Below, one piece after another: positions 28,301 through 40,837 of a stretch of 64,000 nucleotides of DNA. A model generated the notes under the pieces. It had not been told where the DNA came from. It searched no databases and worked only from the letters and a program-made list of their open reading frames with translations. Made by a program: the position numbers and the translations under genes. This DNA is from Apus apus (lineage: Eukaryota; Chordata; Aves; Apodiformes; Apodidae): positions 34,977,318-35,041,317 of the forward strand of contig NC_067285.1 in the NCBI RefSeq assembly GCF_020740795.1, given 5' to 3'. Positions within the stretch are counted from its first letter, which is position 1; every line of letters starts with the position of its first letter.

Positions 28301-30227
28301 TCTAGTGTCCCAGCCTCTGTAAGCTGGTGGTTTTGAGACCACCTGACCCAGAGGATTAATTCAGAACAGTAAGAGTTGATAGCTTTGAAAGATGTCTTGA
28401 TCTGAAGCCTATGAATCCCACTAATTCTGTCACTTGCAAACTTGAAGTAATGATGTTTCTGTAGCTGGACTCTGGGCTTGCCTCCTTGGGGCTTGTGAGA
28501 TGCTAATGCCTGATGGAAGCTGGATCAGTGTTCCTGTGAAGACCAGTGGACTGTGGTGTTGCCTGGAAAAACAGCTGTCCTAGGAACAGTCTGGGTTGAA
28601 AGCTGGTCCGTGTCCCACAAACATATGTGCTTGTTTGCTCAGATTTTTCCCAAGTATCTGCCAGTGCCTGAGGCACAACTGACTGCTGTGATGATGAAGT
28701 TCCTGCATGAATCACCTTCTGTGACTACTCTCTGAATTCAGGGTTTCTTTATTTGGAAACATCACCTGCCCTTTATAGTGAGGGGGGGTTTGACATTTTG
28801 TGACAATGAAATAAAAAAAAATCCCCACCTCACCTCTCTGCCCTCCCCAACACTTTACCCTATAGGGCAGGTGACTTGATTTTTAGAACTCTAGGAATGT
28901 GTTTCACATGTATATTGTCTGCATGATATTGTTTTCCTACGGTACTTAGACATTTTTTATTCTAACTAAGCGTGGGTGATACAGTGTTCATTTTTTTCAA
29001 GGTCTGTGAGTGAGGAGGCACGAACACTGGGATCAGTGGAGTGTGGAAGACTTGGATTGTGACTGTATTGCCAGGGAATATTGCTGTTGCAAAGGCAAAA
29101 GCTGACTAATGCCCACCTTTGGTTCCCATTGCTTCTAAGCAACAAAATAGTGGTTGAATGCAAAGGACAGGTGTGTGATTTCTGTGATCATTTCCAGAGG
29201 TTCCTCTGCAGAGGAGGCATCTAGTCCTGAAAATGCATCCTGGAGGAGTGATGGGATCTAACTTCTTGTTGCTTCACAGAATGTCCTTTGGCTCTTGCAT
29301 GTGAAAAGAGCTGCCCAGGAGCAGAGTGGTTGTGGCTGCTCTGGGACCTGGGCAGTTAGAGCTGCCTGAAGGAGTCCCCGTGGGTCTTGTTCTGACCAGG
29401 CTGTTCTAGGAGGTTTTTATGGAACAAACATTTCTTCAGATTCTTTCCTCAGTGGAACCTTTAAAACCCCATGATGAATGGGAAGTGGAAGTCAGCTGGA
29501 AGTGCCGTTCATTTCCGTTAGCAGGTCAAAACCCTCCTGAGGAAGCCAGCTTGTGCAAAGGGACCTTTGTGCTGAGGAGAAGCTGTGTCAGGGATGAAGG
29601 AAAAGCAGCTTCCCACTCTAGCTGTCTGGGGGCAGGACTCGTGTAGGTGCCTCTCCTAAATTAGAGTTGACTAGGGAAACTTCTTCCTCAGCACGTGCTA
29701 TAGAAAACCAGGAAAAAAAAATCAGCTTTGGTTCTCCTCCTGTTTTTCTTCCTTACCCCTCCTATCTTCTGTCACTGCACTCAACCCTGGCCCAGGAAAA
29801 CAGTGTGTGGCGAGGTTGAAAGCAGGACACCCCAGGTAGGCTGCAGCTAAAGGTCAGCTCAAGGCTGCATTTTCCTCATGCTGGCTTGAGGCAGGAACAC
29901 CAAACAGAATGGACTGGAGTTGCTTCTTTTTCTTAACAAGCCTCTTGTCCACTCTGTGCTCATGTGGACAAAACTAGTGTTCAGCTAAAACTTGGAAAGA
30001 CCTGAGATGCCAGCACAGAAGTTGTGGTATGTGGGCGCAGTGGATTTAAGGAGAGGACGTTCTAGTGACCTCCCAGCCTAGGTTCCCAGTTCTGACTCTG
30101 CATGTACTTCAGACCTGTTTATTCTTTCTCTTTCCAGTTCCCACTGTGTGATGGCTCTCACACAAAGCACAACGAGGAGACTGGTGACAACGTTGGGCCT
30201 CTGATCATCAAGAGGAAGGAGGCGTAG
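19295..30227 (+). CDS. CISD1: CISD1 (mitoNEET), CDGSH iron-sulfur domain protein 1 (complete, 3 exons)
   Basis: MitoNEET is a homodimeric 2Fe-2S protein anchored in the outer mitochondrial membrane and facing the cytosol. It is linked to redox sensing, cluster transfer and iron and lipid metabolism. Exons are 19295-19325, 24535-24740 and 30138-30227, totalling 327 nt for 108 residues plus TAG, the same length I recall for human. A hydrophobic anchor spans about residues 13-31 ([19 protein letters not shown]). The CDGSH domain follows, with ligands Cys72, Cys74 (YCRCW), Cys83 and His87 (CDGSH). The C-terminus has the conserved [15 protein letters not shown]. The start is fixed by the ten residues before Val11 and a good Kozak context (G at -3 and +4). 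The first ten residues differ from human. Adjacent Cys40-Cys41 in the membrane linker are unusual. Confidence 0.97.
19568..19609. repeat. 21-bp tandem duplication, two copies
   Basis: The unit starting GGCCCCCAGGGACT and ending in a C7 run occurs twice back to back. It is C-rich and lies shortly downstream of CISD1 exon 1. Confidence 0.85.
19874..19896 (+). repeat. G-run tract (G14-TC-G7)
   Basis: Fourteen and then seven consecutive Gs separated by TC, with further G pairs downstream. It could form a G-quadruplex on the CISD1 sense strand in intron 1, and it is also a likely sequencing and indel hot spot. Confidence 0.8.
24535..24740 (+). CDS. CISD1: CISD1 coding exon 2 (membrane anchor and first cluster ligands)
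   Basis: A T-rich tract and CCAG acceptor precede it, and the donor is GTAAGA. It encodes residues 11-79, from VEWIAAV through the linker to [13 protein letters not shown], including Cys72 and Cys74. Confidence 0.98.
24741..30137 (+). other. CISD1: CISD1 intron 2
   Basis: A 5.4-kb GT-AG intron. I see no mobile element or embedded gene. AATAAA-like motifs at about 26757 and 28809 are intronic and not taken as gene ends. Confidence 0.85.
30138..30227 (+). CDS. CISD1: CISD1 coding exon 3 (CDGSH ligands and C-terminus)
   Basis: A TTTCCAG acceptor precedes [16 protein letters not shown], which supplies Cys83 and His87. The exon ends IIKRKEA followed by TAG. The frame is phase 0 from exon 2. Confidence 0.98.
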   Translation, partial: FPLCDGSHTKHNEETGDNVGPLIIKRKEA

Positions 30228-30545
30228 AGTGGACAGTAGAAGCTACAAAACCAATGTCTGACAAATCCTCTGCTCACTTGTAATTGGGGGGGAAAAAACC
30301 ACAAATTCTTTGTCATGTCACTGAAGACTTTCCAGTGTAGTATATACATCAGGCTTCAGCATGTGTATTTTCTCTGGTGCTTGTCTGGTTTTAATCACTA
30401 CAATGCATAATGTACTAAATAGTCATGGTTTAAATTTCTTGTCCTGTGAAGTGTGTGTACCCTGTCACTGAGTATGAAACTGAAATGACGCTCAGAATGT
30501 ACTTAATCAGAAAATAGGTATTAAATTATTTTCAAATACGTATGT
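30228..30545 (+). other. CISD1: CISD1 3' UTR (proximal)
   Basis: Non-coding AT-rich sequence from the stop codon to just past the first good polyadenylation signal. A longer form ending near the AATAAA at 31150 is possible. Confidence 0.6.
30520..30525 (+). other. CISD1: Candidate CISD1 polyadenylation signal (ATTAAA)
   Basis: ATTAAA about 290 nt after the stop codon is followed by a GT-rich stretch suitable as a downstream element. A canonical AATAAA at about 31151-31156 is the alternative. Confidence 0.5.
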
Positions 30546-33358
30546 GCTGCTCTGAGGCTGTTCAGCAGCATGTGTGTTGGAAAGGTAGATCCTAAAATCC
30601 TGGAGAGGTTTTGAAGTCCTAAAGTCACAGGTCTGGATAGATTTCTAGGTAAAAGGCAGTGGCAGGAAAGAAATAAGGGTGCCAAAATGCAGCTTAACCT
30701 CTGATGATGCTGCATTTTCTGCAGACACCATGTTTGGCCTGCCAGACTACTGTTCTGGCTGGCTTCTGTAGGAGAACAACTTTAAAATTGCTAACTACAA
30801 ACAGACAACATAAAAAGACTGAGACCAAGATGGGGCTAAAGGGTATCTTTACGTTTGATTTTACAGCAGTGTTGAAACTTGACCCTACTACTCTATGGTA
30901 TCAAGAGCATCCTACCAGAACTGCAGACCTGTTTCTAGAGTAGGATTAGGAAGATGGTCTCTGTGAGAGTTTTCTTAATAGAGAAGTGGAATGGTAGAAA
31001 GTGCTCAAAGAATGATGGGCAGGGGATGGCAGGGTTGTCTTTGCTGCTAGAAAGCCTTAGTTTCACTTGCAGTCTCTAGCAGTGAAGCTAACTTCCGCAG
31101 ACCACAGGACGCTTCTGTGGGGGAGGCAATGCTGATTTATTCCAGAAGCTAAAATAAAAACTAAAACCCACCCATCATGACTGTCTGCTTCATCATTGCT
31201 CTGGCTGGTTCCGGAGGACTCTTCCCGCTGTGGAGGGAGGAGACACACCTTTCTAAGTGGCCTTAGGCTCAATGTGTCTTAAAAAAACCCTCCTGCCTCC
31301 CTGGGCTAACCTGTTAGTGTGGTTGAGCTGATTTTACCAAAAGAACTGACATGGGCAAGGAAAGGCTCTGGCAATGGCTAGAAACAAGGGAGAAAGGAAG
31401 GATGAGAGAAGAGAGCTCTTGTCCTCCTTCTGTATGGCACTCGTCTGACACAGCTGCATTAATAGCCATCATGTTGGTTTCCTTAAAATAGCTTTGATTT
31501 ATTAGCATGCAAATTACTACAAACCAAAGCCCAAAGAGGGGTGTGGCAGAGGGCAGTTGGGAATTCAGCCTGGTCCATCAGCACAATTGCAGCCTGCATG
31601 AGAGTGAGCTCTCGGTGTCCTGGCACAGGGAGACTACCTCACAGCTAGGGGAAAGGCCTTCTCAAGAAGCTGACATTTTAACCAGGACCCTTAAGGACTG
31701 GGGGACTAGAGGTTTTATTTAATATTTTTGTTTTTAAGGGTTTGACTGGCACAAGTCATAAAGATTGAAGAAAATGTTTTGCATATTCTTGAGACCTGCA
31801 GGGGCTGAGTTCTTAGGTGACTGATGTGAATTTTGGCAGAGGGCATGAAAAGCAGGGAAGGTGGCTCAGAGGCAGAGAAAGGGTTTGCAGGTTTGCTACA
31901 GTAGGGGCAACTACTGGCTGTAAGAGGCCTCTACTTGTAAGAAGTTGCAGTCAAACACATTTCATTTCTACCTTTTCTTCCTGTCTTGACTGTAAAGGAA
32001 CTTGATATTTTTTACTTGGCCAAGCACTGATGCCTGTGGAAAGTTGTTTTAAATGATCAAATACATTGCTTTTATCTGAAAAACGAAGTTGTTTCTGTAT
32101 TATTAGAATATGGCACTGGATATTTCTGTATTTCTGTCAAATACACATTTGAGCTCATCTTCATCTCAAGGCTGTAATGTCTGTGTTATCTCCTGGGTGT
32201 CCTGTTTCTTTCAAGGGGGAGTTACCCTGAGTCGTGCTGTACACCAATGCTGCTGTAATCATAAACCTGGGCCTGGGTTGGGTTTTCCTTCTGAGACTTC
32301 TTTTCCTGTTAGCAGCAAAGCCTGGCTCCTCTTGAAGGAATAAAAATGTACTGAAAGCTGCATTTATGTTCTCAGAAATGAAGTCCTGAAGTTTCAGATG
32401 AGTCTCTTGAGTCTTAAAGTTATTTCCTGGAGTTTGCCAGTAAAACATTTCCTGGAGTTTGGGCGCCAGGGAAGTGGGCTCTGTGAAAATTGTTTCTTGG
32501 AAGCAAAGATGAAGGAGCTGAGTCTTTGCTGATTTACACTGGCAAGTTTGTTTTGGAGAAGTGTCACACTTCGGAATGTTGACACCAAGTGGTTAAACTG
32601 TGTTCTGATGCACATACAATTTGCTGTACTGTCCCTGTAAGCTCCAGTTACTTCTGTGAGCTGTTTAAACTTGGTAATGAAAAGTTACTTGAAACTGAGT
32701 GAACAAACTTGCCAGCAGTCATGAGCATCAACAGAGAACACATCATTTTTCTTGTTTAGTACCATAACAGGTTACCCTGTTCTGATAGTCTGAGTGCTTT
32801 CCTGCTCCAGTGTCTTCTGCAATCTCTGTTCTTTAGTGTTTCCTCCAATAATCTCTGGACTATTAAGTGAATTGGTTAGATCTTTGCCAAGTATTAACCA
32901 TAAAGATATTTTTCTGGAAATGTGCAGTTTTCACATCACATTGAAACTCTATGTGAAAATGTGGTAAAATCCTTCATATTAAAGAAGGATCCTGTCCCAG
33001 GGTAAAACTATTTCTGTCCTATGTTACTTCTCAATGTGTAAGTGTTCATGAGGAAGGTGACCAAATTAAAGTCTTGATTCTGCAGCGATTGAGTGTGACT
33101 GATCAAAACAGCCTGAAACTCGGGTATCCCAAGTGCTTCTGGAATGGGTATTCTTGAAGAGGAGACAGCTGGAAGTTACTGGTATTTTCAAGCAGGTTTA
33201 ATTCAAGCACCGTTAATCTAAATGGGTCATTTCACATGGTGGAGGCCAACGTTGCAGTCTCACCCTGGTCCACTAGGAGGAAACAAACCCTGTGCCGTGG
33301 GCACTTCTTGATAAAGGCAATGCTGGTTTTAAGGGGGGGGGTTATACATCCATATATT

Positions 33359-33360
<2 letters not shown>

Positions 33361-33384
<24 letters not shown>
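33361..33384. repeat. TG/TA microsatellite
   Basis: A short (TG)n run passes into (TA)n and then a T tract. Confidence 0.9.
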
Positions 33385-33389
<5 letters not shown>

Positions 33390-34387
33390 TTTTCAGTAGC
33401 ATTGCTGTCTGACTTGAGCCCAGGCACCTGGAAGTGCATAAACATGTTTGGGACAGAGCACCTTTTCATGCACCTTCCCCACCCACCAGAGCTGCAGAGC
33501 TGACCACACGCCCTACCAAAGTTTCCACTGTATTTATTGCAGTTTGGACCTTGCTCAGGGGGTCTGTAAAATGGATTTTGCACAGCTGCACAGCAACTGG
33601 AGTGGGCTTTTTCCTCTCAGTGCAGTACAGCTAAAGACATGGAAACGTGAGTCACTGCTGAGGCAGAGTCGCTCACACCAGTAACGGAAGAACATTTTAT
33701 AATAGCAGGAAGGATAAGGACGTAGGCGTGAAGCCAGACATTGGTGTTGCAAAGAAACCTCCTCAGCTGGCTTCTCTTTACTCATCCTGAGCGTGGAACT
33801 TAGTGGTTTTGGCTTTAGTTTCAACTCCTGCAGCTTCGAACCTCACCCTGAGCCCTGGTGGGATTAGGCAGAAGAGCATGAGGCCCCTGTGGAGTGTGGG
33901 CATGGAGGGAATGCCCCAAACCCTGACTGGGTTTGTCAGTGCTCAGCATCTCTACCTCAGCCTGCTCAGTACATTTCACGTGGACCTGCTGCTGAGAAGA
34001 TCAGATGCCTTTTCTACTGCCACTGGTCCACATTCAGCCCAGTGGTGTCTGGCTACTAGTTCCTGCAACAGCTTTCTGCCCCCAGCCTTGTTCTGCCCTG
34101 GTTTTCCTGAGCTGATGAGTGGCTTCTCTGCACCAGCAGAAGAAGGATCATTTTCCTGGAGCCATCATTAGTTTAGGATGGGCACCAGGGGCTGCTGCTT
34201 GGAACACTCTGCTGCTTGCTTTCCCCTGCAGCAGTGTTGTTGTAGCTGTGCTGCCTGGGGTGGGTAGTACCTTTTTGTTGGGCAGGATGATTTCCAGGCT
34301 GCCTAATGCTGAGGCTAATGCAGAGAGGAGCTGAGTAAAAACTGAACAGCAGATAAGATAAATGTGTGGAGAGAATCAGGAAGGGTT

Positions 34388-34424
34388 AAAATAAATAAAT
34401 AAATAAATAAGAAATAAAATAAAG
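34388..34424. repeat. AAAT microsatellite
   Basis: Five to six AAAT units followed by degenerate copies. Confidence 0.9.
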
Positions 34425-37194
34425 AAAACAGCAGATGGGTGAAGAGTATAAGCTAGAAGATTTAATCCTGTAGCAAACAGGGATAAATCAAAGAACAGAA
34501 AGTGAGGTGTTGCATTTCATTATACCTCTTCATAGAGCAAAGCATAAGTTGTACAGAGTGGCTGTTCATCAGCTTCTGGCACTAAGCAGTTCTGTCAGCC
34601 AGAAACTTCCCCTTCGAGCCAAAGGGGTTATGTGCCTGGAGCAGACATCTGGTCCTGTATTTTCTTTTCTTCCTGAACTGTTTGTGAGATCCCACAGTAC
34701 TGGACAGAAAGCAATGTACGCTCATGCTCTGGGTGCCCTCTTAGCACGCGAGTGTTCCTGCATGCCCACTTCTGTGAGCTGCTCAATTAGATGTGTGGTG
34801 ATAATAAATAGAAGGAATGTTTCCCTGAAGTCAGTAAAACCACAGTAGGTTTATTTGATTGTAGCAAAGTAGAATTCAGTCCACCTTTCTCATGTGTAGT
34901 TTGGACTGGTAAGAAAGGATTTATCAGGCTTCTCAAGCAACTTCTGTTGCATACATCTCACATAAGCATGGAGAGATAACTCCTCTTGTTATTTTTTTTC
35001 TAGCTGAAGACCCAACCATCCCCCCCTCTCTGACCTGACATTGCTCTGCCCTTAATCCGCATCCTTTTCATCATGTGGACTGCAGTTTTCTCCTGGTGTT
35101 TTTGAATGCAGGGCACAACAAAAAGTGCCTTCTGGTCTCCCAGAGAAGCCTGTGCAAAAAAAACCAACAACCCAGAGCTTCCTGAGCGTGCCAGAAATTA
35201 CAGCTTTAATGTGTGAAGCATTCAAAATTCAGCCCGCTGCGAGGATCTGCTCAGTAGCTAGAATGTTTGTGCCGTTCAGTCAAGTCAGCTGGCAACAGAA
35301 AGGCAGCAAAATGAATGATAAGGTCACTGGCTGCATAACTTTTCTGAAATACTTCACTGCAGCTGGCAAATATCACCATACATGGATAAGATGTGGTCAA
35401 GATGCACTGTCTGTTCTCCGCCAGGACTCTTGCTCAAAACTTGGGTACCAAGACAAGGGCCAGAAGAGATTTTCACTTCAGTAATTATTAAATTGTTGCT
35501 TTTTTAAAGAGTGTGATCTTGCTCTTTCAATCTCATTCTTGGCTGTGACATTGGTGTGGGTTGAATTACTTTTTAAGGGCTGAAATTCTGTTGCTTTGCA
35601 GACAAAGTCCAGGAGTAGAGCAGCTTAACAGAAGAGACTTTTCTTAATGTGAGTTGGCAGTGGGTTTAGTCAATAAATAGGTGTGTAATTTCACTGCAGG
35701 TGGAGGCAGTGCAAGTAGCCTCAAGGGAAAGACAAAGTGGCATTTGAAATAAACCTCTTGGCATATTAATAATTTTAAATCAACTACCAGGGTTATCCTA
35801 TAGCATGATGTGACTGGGAAAATTCCATCGTGCATTCATGAACCCTGAGCAGCCCCTTGATAGAGATACAAAGCTGTACTTGGAAAATCTTTGATTAGAA
35901 AGACAAGGGAGGAATCTTTATCTACCTGTAAGCCCTGAGACCACGAGATGGTACTAAAGTCTTTGCTCTAATGCCCGTTTCACAACTTCTTGCCCAAGGA
36001 TGTCAAAGCACACACGTCCCATTGCCCTTTCCCTAGGGCTGGAGGCAGCTAAAACATCTTCCACCGATTTCAGCTCTCCACAAATCATGGTTTAATTCCA
36101 TCTTCTGCACCAGTTAATGAATGGTATGTTCCTATTCTCCATGAGAGACCAGGCGTGGAAGCCGGGCTCAGTACGTGGCAGGCTGAGGTTACACATGGCA
36201 GCAAAGTGACGCCTTTTGTCTTTCAGTGCTCTTCCTGGTGTTGCCCAACACTTTGTGGGCTTTTTCTGGCTGCAGACATGCATCGGGCTGGCGATCCCAG
36301 ACAACTGTCAACAGTGAATTCAGGATGTGTTTTCTGGGCTGTGACAGCCAGTTATAGGATGAGCACCAAGGAGCTTTGCTTTGGGTTATCCCCCCTGCGT
36401 GCGTTACCCTACGCTTCCCCACGCTGAAGCTCCTGTGCCAAAGTGGTGCCTTTTGTTCAGTTTTGGGAGATTCTGCAGGGCTTCTTTGCCATCACTGTGG
36501 CATTTGACTGGGGCTCAGGAGCATCCACAGACCTGGTGACTTTGTGCACACTCCCTTCTGCAGGTTGTGAACTAAGATGTTGAATAAAACCGGTCTCGGC
36601 AAGCACCCATGGCTGCCTCCTCTCCACCCTGAAAGCCCTTCCCTTTTCTCCCCTTTCTCTTAATCTCTTCAGCTAAAAAATGAACCTTTCCTCCAAATTC
36701 TGTGCTTAGTTTGTTTACTGATCACCACCAAAAAAATACAATCCAAGGACACTGAGGAAGAAAGAAATTACTGCAATGAGCTTCTCACCTTTATAGTCCT
36801 TGTGGCTTTCTAATACAGACCAGACCTCCCAAAATTTACAGCTGTGGTTCTATTTGTAGAAAAGATGATCCACAAAATACAAAACTGCTGTGAATTAACC
36901 TCATGGTTCTTTTCAAAGCTGTATTTTCTCCAGAGAGTGTAGGCTGGCTTTTGGCTCTGTCCCTTCGTTTTCATCCTGGAGAACCCCGGAGGTACGAGGT
37001 TGCCTGGGAAGAGAGTGGTGTCAAAGAGTTTGCAACAGTCAGAGCCAAGTAAAATCTTGATCACGGTGGGACCTGATGCCTGAGTGACAAGGCAGTGCCT
37101 TGGAAAGAAAGAGGGATCACACCTTTGAGTTTTACAGCTACAACAGACCAAGAGTAGTTCAGTTTTCCCTTTATTTAACATGAACAAGAGCGAT

Positions 37195-37225
37195 TTAAAG
37201 GCCCCTTCCAACCCAAGCCTTTCTA
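37195..37225 (+). mobile_element. Possible CR1 3'-terminal stub
   Basis: AGGCCCCTTCCAACCCAAGC followed by CTTTCTAAGAT resembles the last 30 bp of a plus-strand CR1. Nothing upstream aligns by eye, so the call is tentative. Confidence 0.4.
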
Positions 37226-38012
37226 AGATCTAGGAACAAAAAAAAGATGGGACAGAACTTCTGTGAGTGTATCGAAGGATGAAAAGCCCTGAGCTATTTT
37301 AAGAGGGTGTGATAACAGCAGCACTTCTGCTGTGAAACGGTGAGAAAGAAGAACAGGAACCCTGCTACAACTGTCAGGCTGCTGCGACGGCATCAGCCGG
37401 CCCGGCCCTCCTGCAGCAGAAGCACCCACTGCAGGTGCTCTCACCCTTCCAGCAAATTCCTGGCTCCTCCCGTTTGTTATCAGGGCCACAGGGAGGGTCC
37501 AGGTCGGCTCTGTTGCAACCTGCTGGGCCGGCAGAAGCTGCGGAAGCGAGGGGCCTGCTGCAGGAAGCGGCTCTGCGGGCAGCAGGGTCCTGGTCTCTGG
37601 CACAGACCCCGCGGCACAGGAGAGGTGTTTTTTTTGGCAAGGTGGGGACAGAAGTGGCTGTGAACCAACCAAAGGGACAGTCAAAAAGCCAGCAGAGCTT
37701 GTTGTCATACCCCAATGCTTCGCCCAGCTGCTAGCCCCACAAAGCCATTTACCTAATGCCCCCCCCTGCACTTCCACTCGCGTATGAGCTTATTTCCTGC
37801 ACTAAACTACCCAGCGCCTTGTGGTTAGTTATTAACTAGCTGTTGTGTTTGAAAAAAAAGGGCTTTATTTCAGCAGAAAGTAATGCTTTTGTAATCCTGC
37901 TCAGTTCAGGGGAGCTTTGAAATCTGCTGGTGAGGCATCCTCTGGCAGCACAAAGGGAGTCTGTGCAAAATGAATGCGTGTGGAAGATGAACTGTGATTA
38001 TATTGTTAGTAT

Positions 38013-38240
38013 TTACATCTAGAGCACAGGAAGTTCCACCTCAACATGAGGAAGAACTTCTTTCCTGTGAGGGTGACATAGCCCTGGGACAGGCTGCCCA
38101 GAGAGATGGTGGAGCCTCCTTCTCTGGAGACTTTCAAGTATGTGTTCCCTTGTGGCCTGCCCTAGGTGGTCCTGCTGTGCCAGGGGGATTGGACTAGATG
38201 ATCTCCAGAGCTCCTTTCCCAACCCCTGACATTCTGTGGT
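38013..38240 (+). mobile_element. CR1 LINE fragment D (3' end)
   Basis: Landmarks include GAGGAAGAACTTCTTTCCTG, GGGACAGGCTGCCCAGAGAG, GATTGGACTAGATGATCTCC and the terminal ACATTCTGTGGTTCCATGAT. It resembles fragments B and C but lies in the opposite orientation on the far side of CISD1. Confidence 0.88.
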
Positions 38241-40299
38241 TCCATGATCAGACTGAGCATGCTAAGTTTGTTTTCCAGCAACAAAGAGTACTCCAGAATG
38301 AAGTGTTATTTTGCCAAATGCATTTTGTTGGGGGTGGGATTCCACCTGCCCTCTGCAGCCTCTTTTGCTTTCTCTTCAAGTGCAACTGGAGGAGTTTCCT
38401 TGGGAACCCTGCTGATGGGTACAGCTTTTAGCACAAACTCTTACAGCACCACCCTCTGTGGAGACATTAATCTTTTGTAGTTTCTGTTATTCTCTTGGTT
38501 TTGCTTTGTTTTGTTTTAGAAGTTCCCAGATAAGATTAGCGAACTTGTTGTGCTGAAGCGTGAGGGTGGAAGGAGAAGACAGTCTTCACCTCACTTGATT
38601 GTCATATGCCTACATCTGACCAAAGCAAGTATCAGGGAAAAGGCAACAGTCAGTGTTTACTAATTCCAGTTTCTCATGCTTTTGTGTTTCTTTTAATCCC
38701 CTCCAGGTCCACTTGTGTTAGCCCTAAGGATATCTAGGAGCTATCAGTTCAGGACTAGGTACTTGAACAGCCTTTAAATTCCATTTTTTTGGCCTTTTAA
38801 TTTCTTTTTTTTTTTCCCCATTAAGATTTTGAGCTCAGGTAGAGCGCAGCGTTAGGTGGGCACTGACACAAGTCTGAAAGAGCATCTATGATTTTCTCTC
38901 TGCATTCAGACCCAGAGTCAGGCAAAGTGTCTCACATCTCTGCAGGGGAAAAGATCTTCCTGCAAGGCTCAGGTTGGCATCAGAGCCCTTTGGCAGCTGC
39001 TGCTGCTGAGACCAGGTGCCTTCTCTCTGCCAGAAATGTACCACTTGTCCTTTCATTTAATTTTTTTTTCACTGCACTCAGTACAATTTTTTTTTGTGCA
39101 AGGGTTGACAAATCTGTGGTTATTTCTCTCCTGCGTCAGCACCCTCCTGGGAAAATTCAGCACTGGGTAACTGAAGACAGGAGCTTATGCTTGCAACCAT
39201 CTGACTCCTCATCTTTAGGGCTCGACAGCAACAAATACGAGGATATTGAGGAGGCAGAAAAAGAACCTTTCTGACCAGCCCTCTTGCTTCAGAAAGGATC
39301 TTGCAGAATTGTTACCGCTGTCTTCCCCGTTTTACCAGATTAAGAAACAAATTATTTCATCAACAATGAACTAATGAAACGTAGATTTGAAATATTTATA
39401 TGCCATGCTCTTTCCTCTCTTCAATACTCTCGTTTTCCTTGTGACCTTCCTCTTCCTCTGGTCCTTTAGCTTTCCTGCTACCCCCCCCAGCTGCCACCCA
39501 GCCACCCTGCCACGTCTCCCAGCTCTGGGATGGGAAGCAGTGGCACGTAATGGCTCAGCTCCCCACACTGCTGTTCCTCTGACATCAATGCAAGATTCCT
39601 GATACACATCAGCCAGCTTTTATCAAACCTGAAGGAACATCACACATCTGCTGAAGCTACTTTCCCTACCTCCATGCTCGTTTTCCCATTCCCGTGTCCT
39701 CCTAATGCCAAACACGACTTGATCCCGGCGGATACTGCCAGCTCAGGGCAAATATTCACCGAGTTCAGCTGATTTTATAAAAGGAATGAAACAGCAGGAA
39801 GGAAAAGGCAGTAATTACAGGCTGACAAACAGAGCTGATAGATGCCCTAGAGAAAAGAAATGCTTTGTAAAATCAGCCCAGGCAGCGAGCTCGGGGGTCC
39901 TGCGAGGGAAGGCAGGGCTTGTGCACTGCTTCCTCTGCCCACGGCGGGTTAACCTCCGGATTAATCCCCCACTGCATGTCGACCCGGTGCCAGGCCAGGT
40001 GTCCCCACCTCCAAGCCAAGCCCAGCACCTCACAGGGTTTCAGGAAAGGTCCTTGACCCGCCTCAACCGTCAGACACTAGCGACATCCTTCAGCTTGCCC
40101 CCGCTCGTTAGCGCCTCTGACCTCCTGCCGTAAAACAACACCGAAGCCAACCGACCTGGGGGGATCGGTAAATCGAGACACAAGCGGGGAGCACCGGGGG
40201 CGTCACCGGGACCCGGGAGCGGGGACCTGCCCCTGCCCGCCACCCAAGCGCCTTGTCCCGGCAGGGCCGAGCGAGACAGCGGCTTCGCGGCGGGACGCG

Positions 40300-40570
40300 G
40301 GGACACGCACCCGCGGGGACCCCCACGGGGACCCCCACCCGCGGGGACACCCACGGGAACACACATGGGGACACACACGGGGACACCCACCCACAGGGAC
40401 ACCCACCTGCAGGGACACCCACGGGGACACCCACGGGGACACCCACCCACAGGGACACCCACCCGCGGGGACACCCACGGGGACACACATGGGGACACAA
40501 ACCCGCGGGGACACCCGCGGGGACACACGTGGGGACACGCACCCACGGGGACACGCACCCGCGGGGGTCG
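40300..40570. repeat. GGGGACACCCAC minisatellite upstream of IPMK
   Basis: Units of 12 bp (GGGGACACCCAC) are interleaved with 16-bp variants (with CCAC or CCGC added) and GGGGACACACAT/CGT forms, more than 15 in all. It is open in several frames because stop codons are rare in it. It ends about 270 bp before the IPMK ATG. Confidence 0.92.
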
Positions 40571-40837
40571 GTGCCACCGGCGGCCCCGCCCCGCCCCGCC
40601 CCCCGCAGCCCCCGCCGACCCCCTCCCCGCGGCGGGCCGGGCCGGAGCGGGAGGCGGAGCGGCGTGCGGGGCGGGGCGGGCGGCGGGGCAGTGGCTGCCG
40701 GAGCGGCGGGGTGCGGAGCGGCGCGGCGGGGATGGAGCCGCGGGCCCTCGCCGCCCGCGCCCCGGCACGCAGCGCCCGCTGAGGCCGGCCCGCCTGCCCC
40801 TCGCCTCCTCCCCGTCCCCCCCGCAGCCCCCCGGGAC

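Larger units (their letters stand above)
30546..40199. other. Intergenic region between CISD1 and IPMK
   Basis: About 9.7 kb with no supportable gene. It contains a TG/TA microsatellite near 33361, an AAAT microsatellite near 34388, a possible CR1 stub near 37195 and a CR1 copy at 38013-38240. Open frames here (for example 37223-37777 minus and 38888-39274 plus) have no recognisable domain and are not supported. Confidence 0.7.

Noticed and set aside
37223-37777. 184-codon minus-strand open frame between CISD1 and IPMK
   Set aside because: No recognisable domain, no splice or promoter context, and locally raised GC explains the open frame.
38888-39274. 128-codon plus-strand open frame upstream of IPMK
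   Set aside because: No conserved domain or splice sites in phase with IPMK. A hydrophobic stretch alone is not evidence.
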